From positions 5,190,501 to 5,254,500 of the forward strand of contig JAPTOF010000001.1 in the NCBI GenBank assembly GCA_028554755.1: a stretch of DNA of 64,000 nt, in the 5' to 3' direction. Position numbers and translations under genes: made by a program. Position 1 is the stretch's first letter. Every line of letters starts with the position of its first letter. The notes beneath the pieces are model-generated. The model was not told where the DNA came from, searched no databases, and worked only from the letters and a program-made list of their open reading frames with translations. Below are positions 55,041 to 64,000 of the stretch, in pieces. Origin of the DNA: Cordia subcordata (Eukaryota; Streptophyta; Magnoliopsida; Boraginales; Cordiaceae).

Positions 55041-55865
55041 TTATTTAATTAGCTAGCTACCTTAAAATCTTAATGTGAATTCCTTATATCCTGTTGAATA
55101 AATCTTCTTGACGGATAAAAGTGTGACCAAGCAAGAGAATGTTTGAGTTTGATGATTTTTTGACATGTGCATAAAAATTTATAATGTTTATTTAAGGATA
55201 CATACTATAATTATCATCACCTGGTTTTTATTATCCTTCACTTTTTCATTCTTTCAGCTTTTTCTCCCTTTGTGGAGCATGCCTAAAAGCAAGATGACTT
55301 GTTTAATTCCGAGAACACTGGCATTTTATTATCACAAAGTATAGCCTATGTCGCTTTATCAAAGGAGTATAGTAATTGTTGCTGAGTCAGAGTAAGCTTG
55401 TCTTTATCGTCGCTGGAGCAGTCGGAAGCTTAACGGATTAGAAGCACCAGTAAGGCTTCAATTCCTCCACTAGCAAAAGCATTGGATTATTTTGCTTAAA
55501 TTATTGATTTATTTCAATAATTGCTTCACCAATTCATTATTATAGTAATGTCTCAAGTTCATAACTATAAGTCCACAAAAATGATTAATATTATATAAAC
55601 TCAATATAACTACTTATTTTTGTATCTATTGCTCTAAGTGATTAATTCAAATAAAATAGTTAATAATGGATAAATCTTGTGGTGACAAATTCAAGATTAA
55701 TATTTTTATACTCATTGGCCTAAATGATTATTTTTCTTCATGAGCAAATCTTGCATGCCTTCCTAATGAGAACGGAAATTCACTAATTTCATGTGAAACA
55801 CTAGTGCTTTCATACCCCGTGTTTTGTAGGAATTTATTTAAATTCTGTATATTTTTTAATTAGTA
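55041..55865. repeat. Copy of the subtilase B upstream region without a gene
   Basis: It matches 30315-31420 in order and orientation (AAAAGCAAGATGACTTGTTT, GCTGAGTCAGAG, GACAAATTCAAGATTAATAT). It lacks the 300-bp GC-rich insertion of B but includes the first about 60 bp of the Helitron f end (CTAG at 55801, then TGCTTTCATACCCCGTG), after which the match stops. Confidence 0.75.
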
Positions 55866-56170
55866 TGGGTCATTGCATTTATTTAATATTGGTGAGTCTG
55901 TTTCTGTTTCAGACCAGTTGCTTTCATTTTGGAAACCGTGCGTCCAACACGTTTCGTGGAATCACCGCTTAAAGTCTACTCCTTTGTCCTCTTTTACTGG
56001 TGACTTGGTCCGCGTTTGGTCCCACTGCACCTTTCACATTATCTCAATCTCTTCAGCAAATCCCCATCAAAGAGAAAGAAATAGGAAAAAAAGATTCTTC
56101 AAAAACCAACGCCTATTGAGTCTCTTGCACAGAATACTAAATTACCAAACCATTACCAAAGCATGACTTC
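55866..56170. other. Unexplained stretch of higher G+C
   Basis: It has less AT bias than the surroundings and an open plus frame of 97 codons (55873-56166), without recognisable domains. It could be a captured promoter or 5' leader; there is no firm support. Confidence 0.25.
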
Positions 56171-56232
56171 TGCTAAAGTTTGTTATTTTTTTTTTTTCTT
56201 GAAAAGAACGCTTATTTTGTAACTCAGTTTAA

Positions 56233-56463
56233 AGACATGTTTGGATTGATTTTTTTTTTAAAAAAGTACATTTTTTTAAAAAAAGTTATATTAAATTTGT
56301 AATAACTATTTGATTTAGTTTTTAAAAAAAATTGAAACTCTAAAAAAAACTCAAATACAACTTTTTTTAGAACCCAGAATTTTCAACTTTTCAAAAAAAG
56401 CTATTTTTCAAAAGTTGTTAAAAAAAACACTTTTTGAAAAAAAAAACTAATCCAAACGAGCCC
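56233..56463. mobile_element. Tourist-like MITE, copy 6
   Basis: A 231-bp foldback starts AGACATGTTTGGATTGA and ends CTAATCCAAACGAGCCC, flanked by TAA (56230-56232) and TAT (56464-56466), one mismatch from a perfect duplication. Confidence 0.65.
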
Positions 56464-57725
56464 TATATGAGATCAGAAATACACGAAATTTTCTTCTTTC
56501 AACAAAATAACAAATTGTGGTTAAAAGCTGGGTTTAATTTTCACAAGTTAATTTAAATATGGGACAAAGGGAGTAGTAAAATTACATGGAACTGACTCCA
56601 AACCACACCATTCTGCATGGTTATGAACGTGGTTCTTTCATTTGGTTAATTATTTGCATTTCTAATTAATTTGGGAAAAAAGAGAAAAGATTTGTGCGTG
56701 CTAGTGGAATAATATTTGAGTTGTTGGCTAAAAGGGTGTTTGGTTTGGCTTTTTTTCTAGTCAAAATTTTTTAAAGCTTAACTTAAGCTAATAAAAGCGT
56801 TTATCATATTTCAGTTGTTGGCTAGTCTCCTTGAAGAGGGAGCAAGAAACAAGAAAAATGGAAAAATGAATTTCAAATTCTCTCTGATCAATATATACTA
56901 AAAAGTATAAGTTTTATTATTTTTTTTAATTTAAATATATTAAAGTTAATTTTTGTAATATTGATACAAGTTTTTTTTATCAAAATTTAGTTATATTTTA
57001 ATATTAAAATATTATTATAAAAAATAAATATCTAACTATAAAGTATGTTGTCTTTTTCCTATAATACTAATAATTATAATTATTTTAATAATAATGATTA
57101 TGGTAATATGATATCAATTATCAGCTAATCTAACATCTTATTTTACCAAGCACATTTTTTTGAATCAACTAATTAAACAACTATCATTTAATAATTACAA
57201 TACAATAACTATCCACTATTCAAATTGCATTGTTGACCAGGCCCTTAGAAAAGTTAATTTAGATAAGTCCCAAGTTTTGCAATCAAAAACTTAAGGGTAA
57301 ATATTTTATCTTTCTGTTTTATTCAGAAAATTATAATCCCCAAGATACAAATACATAACACATTCCATTACAAAATATTTTGTATCTTTTTTATCTTTTA
57401 TGTTATGAGAAAAATTATAATATCCAAATATATGGACACACTATATGTTACAACATGAAATTTTCTCATATTTATATTTTTTATTTTATTTGGAGAAGCT
57501 ATAATATGCCATAACATGGATACAATATGCATTACATCACAAATTTCTTTTCAAATTCTTGAATTTTTATTTTATTAAGAACCACAATCCCCAATATATA
57601 GACACACCATGCACTATACCAAATCTTTCGCATATTTTTTCTTCTTATTCTATTTTTAGAAAAATATTGTCCCCCCGTGGATGCATTCTCATGACGGAAT
57701 GTTTAATGTGTCTATATATTAATAA
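56464..57725. other. AT-rich intergenic stretch with MITE-like ends
   Basis: GGGTGTTTGGTTTGGC at about 56735 and ACCAGGCCC at 57236 could be the ends of another foldback element of about 500 bp. The inner inverted repeat is not convincing by eye. No gene is seen. Confidence 0.3.
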
Positions 57726-58276
57726 CTAGTCAATCACCCGTGTGATTTACGGAGAAGCAAAATGTTATTTTATATGCATACCATTTTTTCAAAAAATTAA
57801 GATAAGCGGCATTATGTTTAAATCAGTATCATTGTTATTTTTAAATAATTACAAAAAGATTGATTCAAATAATTAAATAATGTATATTTGAGTTAAATTA
57901 CAAAACAAAATATGAATAATTAAAGCGATTTATATTAAAATTACTAAGAGAAAGCAGTATAGAAACTTGGGAAGAAGATTAAAATAAGAAAAAAATATAT
58001 CAATTAAAATAGGTCACGATTTGATAACAATCAAATTGGAGAGTTACCATAGATATCTGCAATCAATCCAGATTGCAAATCATAATTTTGAAATGTAATA
58101 TGTAAATATTAAAATAAACCAAAAAATTAATGTAAATCTCATTAAAATAAAACATAATTTTCACAATTAAACGTAATGTAGGAGCGCCATGTGACAAAAA
58201 GATGTTAAGAATGTTATCTATGCGACACTTGTCATTATTATATTGCAAAGTGTTATTCTATATAATATAGTATAGA
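57726..58276 (-). mobile_element. Non-autonomous Helitron, copy d
   Basis: It is a 551-bp minus-strand relative of copy a: it starts TCTATACTATATTATATAG (58276) and ends CTAG (57729-57726), flanked by A and T. The interior shares ACAAGTGTCGCATA and GATATCTATGGTAACTCTCC with copy a. The terminal hairpin is degraded. Confidence 0.75.
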
Positions 58277-59302
58277 TAAAACAAAAGAACAAAAATATCA
58301 TTATCTTAAGGCTTTAGGACTATTTGGCAAAGTTAGCTATTAGAGCAATTAATAGTTGATTGCTTTTTGGGTAATTGATAGTTGTTATATTTTAGCTGTT
58401 AACGGACAATTGTTTAACTAGCTGATTAAACAAAATATTTTCGATAAAGTTAGTTATTGAATTAGCTGATGAATGTAAAATGACGGAAAAAAAAATCCGT
58501 ATCACATTGTTGTTGTTGTTGTTGTTAAAATAAGATAATTATTTTATAATTAGATATATGTTTATTATAAAAACATTTTATTATTAAAGCATAATTAAAT
58601 TACTTTGTTTGTTAAATTAAATTTATTAATATTATAAACAAATATTTTTATTATAAAAATATTTTTAATTGATAGAATATTTATATTTTGAAAGAAAAAT
58701 AATTAATGGATGAATAAGACCTACACTTTTTAAATATATTTTGATGTGAAAAAAATTAAATTAAATTTTGTGTTATTTGTATTTATGTTTATAAAAGAAA
58801 ATATAAAAATATAGAAAGAGATTGGATAGAAAATAGAATTGCCAAATAGATATTAGAGAATATATAGTATTACCCAAAAAAATAAATATTAAACTCAATC
58901 TTAAAACCCTAATAACGTCATAGTTTTATAAATATTACTTCAAATAATATTTGAAATAAAAATATTACTTAAAATACTATCTTATTGAAAATATATTCTT
59001 ATCGAAAAGAAGTCCAAACGAGTTCTAAGTTTTTAACTTCTGAAAAAGTAACCAATTTAAGATTTTTCTTCTAAAAATTTTAACAATCCAAACGCTCATT
59101 AGTTATTAGGGGCTTGGCGACGACCAGCCAAGTCAATCACAGGGGACCTCATCACGTCAGATATTCACATGCTAGTGCAGGGAAAGACCTTTATGTCGTG
59201 TCAGATATCCAAGTGGTCATGATCCCAAATATATATATATATATATATTCTTTCTCTTTTTCATTCTAAGTTCCTAAAATCATGCACCATTTGCTCAACC
59301 AC
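58277..59302. repeat. First copy of a duplicated AT-rich segment
   Basis: 58280-58960 is repeated at 61133-61850 (ACAAAAGAACAAAAATATC start, then (TTG)n, then AATTGATAGAATATTTATAT). 58998-59302 matches 53190-53460. A (TTG)n microsatellite lies at about 58507-58527 and a (TA)n tract at about 59229-59248. No gene is seen. Confidence 0.6.
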
Positions 59303-60206
59303 GCAATTTTTTTTTTTACCTAATTTTTAATATTCTTTAAAAAAATAACCTAATTTTGGATGAATTTTAAAAAATGACCCAATCTTGTTACGGGAACGCG
59401 CCTGGAGCATTCCTAGAACGAGACCCACATTCCAGGAATGCGGCTGGTATTTTTGCAACTTTATTATTATTTTTTTGGTTTTGAACATACATTATTTTTT
59501 CATTATGTATTTATGGGACGGTATTACGTTTTTCCCTTATGCAGTTATTTATGATCAGAAAATGCTTTTATTTCAGCATTATGGACATTATTTCAAGCTG
59601 GAAGCCGATGCATTTGAAACGAGATGGATCGCCAAAGTCAAGGTGGATGACGAAAGTGTACAGCATGTGATCAACAAAGCCACAATACTCCAACTTGCCC
59701 CAATAATTAAAATGCGTAGTGTGTAATTGTAATATTGTAATGTTGTTATGTAATGTGTATTAGTTGTAATATTGAATGTTGTTATGTAATATATATTAAT
59801 TGTAATTTAAGTAATCCTATTTAGTTGTAATCTTTTTTTGTTTACTTAGTTATAATTTTGTAATGTTTTGTTTACAATTACAACATAATGTTCACTTGAA
59901 CGGAAAGAATTAAGTGTATAATATTCAATTAATAATGTAGTGTCCATAATGCTAAAATAAAAGCATCCACAGATCATAAATAACTGAATAAGAGAAAAGT
60001 GTAATACTGTCCGATAAATACATAATGAAAAAATAAAGTATGTTCAAAACAAAAAAATAATAATAAAAAAATTGCAAAAACACCAGCTGCGTTCTAGGAA
60101 CGAGCCCAATGCGTTCCCAGAATGAGATTGTATCATTTTTTAAAACCCATCTAAAAACAAGTCATTTTTTGCAAAGAATATTAAAAATTGGGTCAAAAAA
60201 ATAAAA
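59303..60206. mobile_element. DNA element with about 290-bp terminal inverted repeats
   Basis: The left arm (59303-59594) and the reverse complement of the right arm (about 59925-60206) align almost throughout: ACCTAATTTTTAATATTCTT/GACCCAATTTTTAATATTC, GGGAACGC, GAACATAC.TTATTTTTTCA, TTATGTATTTAT and AGCATTATGGACA. The element is flanked by AACCAC (59297-59302 and 60207-60212), and the duplicated segment at 53458 shows the uninterrupted site. The centre (about 330 bp) contains an open stretch ending EADAFETRWIAKVKVDDES...IIKMRSV that matches nothing I know. Long inverted repeats suggest a Mutator-like or foldback class; a 9-bp target duplication, which would confirm Mutator, is not clear. Confidence 0.7.
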
Positions 60207-61130
60207 AACCACCTACCAAGAGTTTACTTGCCTTGCTTTTAAATATTTAAAAGTACTTTGTGAATTTACAAATTGAATTTGTTCTATTTGACTTATTTTA
60301 AAAAAATTATAAACTTCATAAATTTTTAGTTCAATTAAATTACAACTTTTTGAACTCACTCTGTGATTTTGAATAAAGTATGCGATTTTTCTTTTTTTTT
60401 TTTTGTAAAGTATATATTTTTTTGTATAAATTTTTAACAACTAAGGTGGTGATTGGTAGGCGAGGATAGGTTGAGAATGAAATGGCATTCCATGCTTACT
60501 CTAAAATCCCGTGAATGGTACAAGGTAATAACTCAAGTAATCCCATGTTCATGGGAATAAGATTTTTTGTCAAAAGATTAACATAATCTTTCAAAAATTA
60601 ACGTTCAACATCTTAAAACAAAAATAAAAATTAAAATTAATTCATAAAATAAAATTTTAAAAAAATAAATAAAATAAATAAAAAATAAAAATAAATTTAA
60701 GAATAAAAATAAAAATCTCTAGTTTTTATACAATTATTTTCAATACTATGCTAGTATACTAATTACCAAATATAAATTTAGTTGCAATACATTTATTCCT
60801 ACCATTATTCATAAAGTATACCAAGTATGGTATATTTATTACCAAGTCCATTTTGTTTCCAAGCTCATTTCATTCCTACCAAATTCATTCCATCATAACA
60901 ATCACCACTTAAATTTACTTATTTTTATTTAACTAAACTACAATGTTTTGTCTTCACTTTATGAATTTTCATACAAAGTCTAAATATTTTTCCATAATCT
61001 TTTTTCAGACTTTACAAATTTTTTTCAACAAGTTTATGGATTTTTGTTTAACTAAACTTGGACTTGGTTATTTTTACGAATTTTTGTATAAATTCTATGG
61101 ATTTTTCTATGAAGTATACATCTTTTATGA
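60207..61130. repeat. Continuation of the duplicated segment (matches 53460-53930)
   Basis: The sequence continues exactly where 53460 does after the empty site (CTACCAAGAGTTTA), and ends with ACGAATTTTTGTATAAATTC...ATGAAGTATACATC as at 53870-53930. It is AT-rich and has no gene. Confidence 0.6.
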
Positions 61131-61900
61131 TAGAACAAAAGAACAAAAATATCGTTATCTTAAGGCTTTGGGATTGTTCAGCAAAATTAACTGTTAGAGT
61201 AATTGATAGTTGATAGCTGTTTGGGTAGCTGTTAGCAGATAACTATTTAACTAGCTGAATGAACAAAATTTGTTCGATAAAGTTAGTTATTAAATTAGCT
61301 GATGAATGTAAAATTATATAAAAAAAATTCGTATCATGTTGTTGTTGCTGTTGTTAAAATTAGATAATTATTTTATAATTGGATATATGTTTCTTGAATT
61401 GGATATATGTTTCTTGTAAAAATATTTTATTATTAAGGCATAATAAAATTACTTTGTTTGATAAATTAAATTTATTAATATTAAAAAAAAAATTTTTATT
61501 ATGAAAATATTTTTAATTGATAGAATATTTATATTTTGAAAAAAAATAATAAATGGATGAATAAGATCTACACTTTTTTAATATATTTTGATGTGAATAC
61601 AATTTAAATTAATTTTTGTGTTATTTGTATTTATGTTTGTAAAAGAAAATATAAAAATATAAAGAGAGATTAGGTAGAGGGTAGAATTGCCAAATAAATA
61701 TTGGAGAGGATGCAGAATTGTCAAAAAAGAAAAAAATAAAATATTAGACTCTACCTAAAACTCTAATAATATTAACATTTTATAACTATTACTTCAAATA
61801 ATATTTGAAATAAAAAAATTATTTAAAATATTATTTTACCGAACAATGAAAATAAAATGATATAAGTAAAAAACACTAAATACTAATTAAAAACAGGGTT
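61131..61900. repeat. Second copy of the 58280-58960 segment
   Basis: It is colinear with 58280-58960 with substitutions and small indels. The junction with the preceding repeat at about 61130 marks the duplication boundary. Confidence 0.6.
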
Positions 61901-62396
61901 GTCGAACGAGGCTTTGTTTGGCAGAAAATAGTAACTTACTCAAATCTCATCAATTATTACTGAACTAAAAGTAAGTCAAGACTGCGCGCATGAGGTCAAG
62001 ATATCAAACTGATCATCAACAAGCGTTGCAACCAGGGAGGAAACAAAAAGCAGGTAACTTCTCTTAGCTGTATGCTGCATTAATTTACTGCGAAAAATGA
62101 ATTACCTCGTAAAACTTGTATGTGGCATTGCACAGCTTGCGAGTCTGTAGTTAACTTGAGATTTGAAATGCAATAATGTTGGCCAGAATTGTTTCAATTT
62201 AGTTGTATCTTCTTGTTTTTGTTTTTGCGAGCCTGTAGTTGTTAGATGCAAGCTAAGAAAAATAACTAGTGAATCATAAAACACCCTTTTCGTTCTCTCA
62301 ATTTTTTTGCGCTGCTGCCCGATACTTCATACTTGACAGGTGACAAAGATGCTTCTGCAGGAATGAATAACTAGTGAATCAAAAAGCACACTCTTA

Positions 62397-62612
62397 TATG
62401 CTCCGTTTAGCTTATTATAAGATGCTTTTTCATATAGAAAAATATGGTTTTTTTTTTTTTTGTGTTTTATAAAATGTTTGTGGTAAGATGTCTTATTATA
62501 AGTAAGATGTTGGAGATAAGATGTTTTGTATGTTGTAAGATATAAAAAGGCAATAACTCCACATCAATAAAATAAGCATCTTATATTAAGTTTATTCCAA
62601 ATGCAGCATTTG
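62397..62612. mobile_element. Short MITE-like foldback (TAAGATGC family)
   Basis: The left end ATGCTCCGTTTAGCTTATTA..TAAGATGC is the imperfect inverse of the right end (AAGCATCTTATATTAAG..CCAAATGCAGCAT). Internal TAAGATGT/TAAGATGC strings repeat. A related run of strings follows pseudogene D at 45640-45780. Confidence 0.4.
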
Positions 62613-63262
62613 CACAGAAAATTAGAGATTATATGTTCATTATGCTGATACTAATTGAAAAAGTCATGATCTGCTACCCATGATAATCGTTCTCTGGGTA
62701 TTAGATGTTTCTCCCCACATTAGAACTCAATAAGCAATCCATATAGCTCGAAAGCGAGTACATAATCATGGGGTGGTTGAATTCACCTCCATGCCAAGGA
62801 TGAAGTTGCAAGACGTGCCTAGTTTTGTCCAGAATCTGTTCCAATGTGATGACATTCTATCTACCAAAAGCCATCTAATTAGAGTCTTGAATTTTCAATC
62901 TTAAATTGACGTCTTGTAGACAACAACTGTTAATCTGCAATGTTAAAATTTTGGTATGTTACTTTTTCTGAATGGCTGGTGACATTGGAGATAATGGCAT
63001 CGTGATTTTCACTTTTCAGCAGTTCAGTGTGCCTTCTTACTTCTTTCTAGCTCGTGCAATGCTTCTAATTTTTCAGCCATTGTAAAAATGCCAAAAAGAT
63101 GTTTCTGATTTGCCTTCATGCATTATGTAGCTTTCAATATTTGGAATGCATTTCCAACATCCAGTTACGAGATTTTTTTCCTGCTTATGTGTTGCAAAAC
63201 TGTTGCCAGACTGATTTGGATCTATAGAACAGGAGTGAAGAGAGAGTAAGAAAAACACTACC
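62613..63262 (+). promoter_or_regulatory. 5' leader / upstream region of the DUF4220 gene
   Basis: No clear TATA box is assigned. The segment 62890-63065 is duplicated in broken form at 47500-47955, so it may be part of an older transcribed unit. Confidence 0.35.
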
Positions 63263-64000
63263 ATGGTCACTGTCATTCCTGAGAACCTCAAGAACATATG
63301 GGATGAGTGGAATCTTCGGGCTGCTGTTCTTTTCAGTCTCTCATTACAGATATTCTTAATCTTCATTGCAACAACTCGCAAATACAAAGGCCCAGGAAAA
63401 TTGACCATAATGGTATGGGTGGCTTACTTGCTTGCCGACTGGATTGCTGCATTTGCAGTTGGACTCGTATCCAATGGTCTGGATAATGACTGTGCTGGTG
63501 AGTTTTCCGTAAATAAAAGTCTCGCAGCTTTTTGGGCTCCGTTTCTTCTTCTTCTTCACCTTGGTGGCCCTGATACGATCACTGCTTTCTCCCTTGAAGA
63601 TAATGAATTGTGGATTCGTCACCTATTTGGGCTTCTCATCCAACTTGTTGCTGTGGTATACGTCTTCTTACGGTCTCTACCTAACGACTTCTGGATGCCA
63701 ACCTTTTTCGTGTTAATTGCTGGAACCATCAAGTATGCCGAAAGGACTCGTGCTCTACATGTTGCATGCTTGGGTAATTTCAAGGAATCTTTGCTCCCTA
63801 AGCCAGATGCGGGCCCAAACTATGCTCAGCTAATGGAGGAATACTCATCAAAGAAGGCAGCCCATGTTCCAGTCAGGATAGTTAAGGTAACAGAGACCGA
63901 CAGAGGTTCTCAAAATCCTGCTGAATCAGATACAAACACATCGAATGAGGAGACACTCAAATATCCTGATGTTGTTCGGGAGGCATTTAAGTTTTATAGA
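63263..64000 (+). CDS. DUF4220 membrane protein, 5' part (runs off the window)
   Basis: An uninterrupted frame of 246 codons opens MVTVIPENLKNIWDEWNLRA and continues to the window end without a stop. It shows the pattern of plant DUF4220 proteins (usually 600-750 residues, with a C-terminal DUF594 that would lie outside): WDEWNLRAAVLFSLSLQIF (first membrane segment, about 18-37), VWVAYLLADWIAAFAVGL (about 54-72), AFWAPFLLLLHLGGPDTITA (about 89-108), FSLEDNELWIRHLFGLLIQL with VVYVFLRSLP (about 109-140), and FFVLIAGTIKYAERTRAL (about 146-163), then a soluble, charged segment. The role of the family is not established; some members are linked to stress responses. The start is chosen at the first Met before the conserved WxxWxxR block. 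It is not in the list of closed ORFs because its stop is beyond the window. Confidence 0.9.
   Translation, partial: MVTVIPENLKNIWDEWNLRAAVLFSLSLQIFLIFIATTRKYKGPGKLTIMVWVAYLLADWIAAFAVGLVSNGLDNDCAGEFSVNKSLAAFWAPFLLLLHLGGPDTITAFSLEDNELWIRHLFGLLIQLVAVVYVFLRSLPNDFWMPTFFVLIAGTIKYAERTRALHVACLGNFKESLLPKPDAGPNYAQLMEEYSSKKAAHVPVRIVKVTETDRGSQNPAESDTNTSNEETLKYPDVVREAFKFYR

Noticed and set aside
1..64000. CRISPR array, prokaryotic operon or integrated virus
   Set aside because: No regularly spaced identical repeats and no viral replication or capsid genes are seen. All repeats are explained by plant transposons, microsatellites or segmental duplication.

Overview
The window is nuclear DNA of a flowering plant, almost certainly a eudicot. 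The evidence is plant-only gene families (an RPM1-type CC-NBS-LRR gene, SBT1-type subtilases, a DUF4220 gene), GT-AG introns, and long AT-rich intergenic DNA full of plant transposon debris (Helitrons, Tourist-like MITEs, L1-type LINE tails, Copia and Ty3/gypsy fragments). I cannot name the species from the sequence.

Layout. 1-2300: 5' part of a minus-strand gene for a small conserved plant protein of unknown function (two exons visible, the rest lies left of the window). 3.0-8.5 kb: transposon remnants (RNase H pseudogene, LINE tail, CACTA end, MITE) and a diverged relic of subtilase flanking DNA. 8.5-11.3 kb: an intact 928-residue CC-NBS-LRR immune receptor gene (minus). 13-47 kb: a subtilase cluster built by repeated segmental duplication. 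It holds a 5' fragment coding only for a secreted prodomain (14.0 kb, plus), intact gene A (18.8-21.2 kb, minus), pseudogene B (27.3-29.8 kb, minus), intact gene C (37.7-40.0 kb, minus) and pseudogene D lacking its 5' part (44.2-45.6 kb, plus). Detached flanks lie at 6.9-7.5, 42.5-42.9 and 55.0-55.9 kb. 47-50 kb: LINE fragments and minisatellite-like DNA. 50.4-52.5 kb: a broken second CC-NBS-LRR gene (minus). 53-62 kb: gene-free duplicated AT-rich DNA with a 0.9-kb long-inverted-repeat element. 63.26 kb to the end: 5' part of a DUF4220 membrane protein gene (plus).

The functional content is therefore two intact secreted serine proteases, one intact intracellular immune receptor, and two genes cut by the window edges. 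The most interesting points are: (1) the prodomain-only subtilase ORF, which keeps a TATA box and signal peptide and could act as a free I9-type inhibitor of its neighbours; (2) the near-exact complementarity of that fragment with the part missing from pseudogene D, 30 kb away on the same strand; and (3) insertion polymorphisms among the paralogous copies that let transposon events be ordered in time. I found no CRISPR array, rRNA, tRNA gene, or anything resembling a prokaryotic operon.
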